A stretch of 6,395 nucleotides of DNA. Origin: Chloroflexota bacterium. GTDB lineage: Bacteria > Chloroflexota > Anaerolineae > Anaerolineales > Villigracilaceae. Below are positions 6,333 to 6,395 of the stretch, piece by piece. Where the stretch lies: assembly GCA_026389975.1 (NCBI GenBank), contig JAPLGV010000513.1, positions 1-6,395 of the forward strand. Reading direction: 5' to 3'. Made by a program: the position numbers and the translations under genes. The stretch's first letter is position 1. Every line of letters begins with the position of its first letter. The notes below the pieces were generated by a model. That model was not told where the DNA came from. It did no database searches and saw nothing but the letters and a program-made list of their open reading frames with translations.

Positions 6333-6354
6333 GCGGCGACCAGCTGGTCGCCGC
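6333..6354. repeat. Perfect 22-bp palindrome after the LLM gene
   Basis: The half-site GCGGCGACCAG is followed immediately by its exact reverse complement, giving an uninterrupted 11+11 palindrome that begins 9 nt past the LLM stop codon. It is followed by CACGG, close to the TACGG that follows hairpin 2. Neither strand shows a T-run after the stem, so a classical terminator is doubtful. A dispersed palindromic repeat, a DNA-binding site, or a factor-dependent 3' end are alternatives. Confidence 0.65.
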
Positions 6355-6395
6355 CACGGTTATCTCTAACAAATTCTCGGCAGCAGCTCCCCCGC

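Noticed and set aside
6366..6395. Possible C-terminus of a minus-strand gene at the right edge (reads AGELLPRIC then TAG)
   Set aside because: Only nine codons are visible and other frames are also open, so a partial gene cannot be supported; sequence to the right would decide.

Overview
The window is a compact, moderately GC-rich stretch of bacterial chromosome. It carries seven protein genes, one of them cut by the left edge. No rRNA, tRNA, CRISPR array, insertion sequence or prophage gene was seen. The gene mix suggests an environmental Chloroflexota bacterium, perhaps Anaerolineae-like: a methyltransferase-type URO-D relative, an AlkZ-related winged-helix protein, a luciferase-like (LLM) oxidoreductase, and short GGGCG-rich palindromes between genes. 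This assignment rests on remembered family resemblance, not on a search, and is tentative.

Layout from left to right. (1) Positions 1-1452, minus strand: an ABC-2 type exporter operon. The ATPase (1452-517) is followed after 2 bp by its membrane permease (514 to the edge, N-terminal 171 residues only). (2) Positions 1453-1624: a divergent regulatory region with a plausible -10 box for the exporter operon and a 22-bp-spaced direct repeat. (3) Positions 1625-2599, plus strand: a uroporphyrinogen-decarboxylase/cobalamin-methyltransferase-like protein whose usual zinc-ligand segment appears altered. (4) Positions 4394-2586, minus strand: two tandem, paralogous PlsC-type acyltransferases, 3 bp apart. 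The second runs tail-to-tail into the URO-D gene with a 14-bp overlap. (5) Positions 4395-4476: a second, short divergent region. (6) Positions 4477-5340, plus strand: an AlkZ-related winged-helix protein. (7) Positions 5341-5411: two adjacent hairpins. (8) Positions 5412-6323, plus strand: an LLM-class, probably F420-dependent, oxidoreductase, followed by a perfect 22-bp palindrome.

The genes do not form one obvious pathway. The exporter pair works as a unit, and the two acyltransferases are almost certainly co-transcribed and probably act on related lipid substrates. The AlkZ-related and LLM genes share a strand but are separated by a palindromic element, so co-transcription is possible but unproven. 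I see no clear new multi-gene system. The points most worth a second look are the acyltransferase pair with a non-canonical substrate motif, the URO-D and AlkZ-like proteins that seem to lack hallmark catalytic or metal residues, and the palindromes on either side of the LLM gene.
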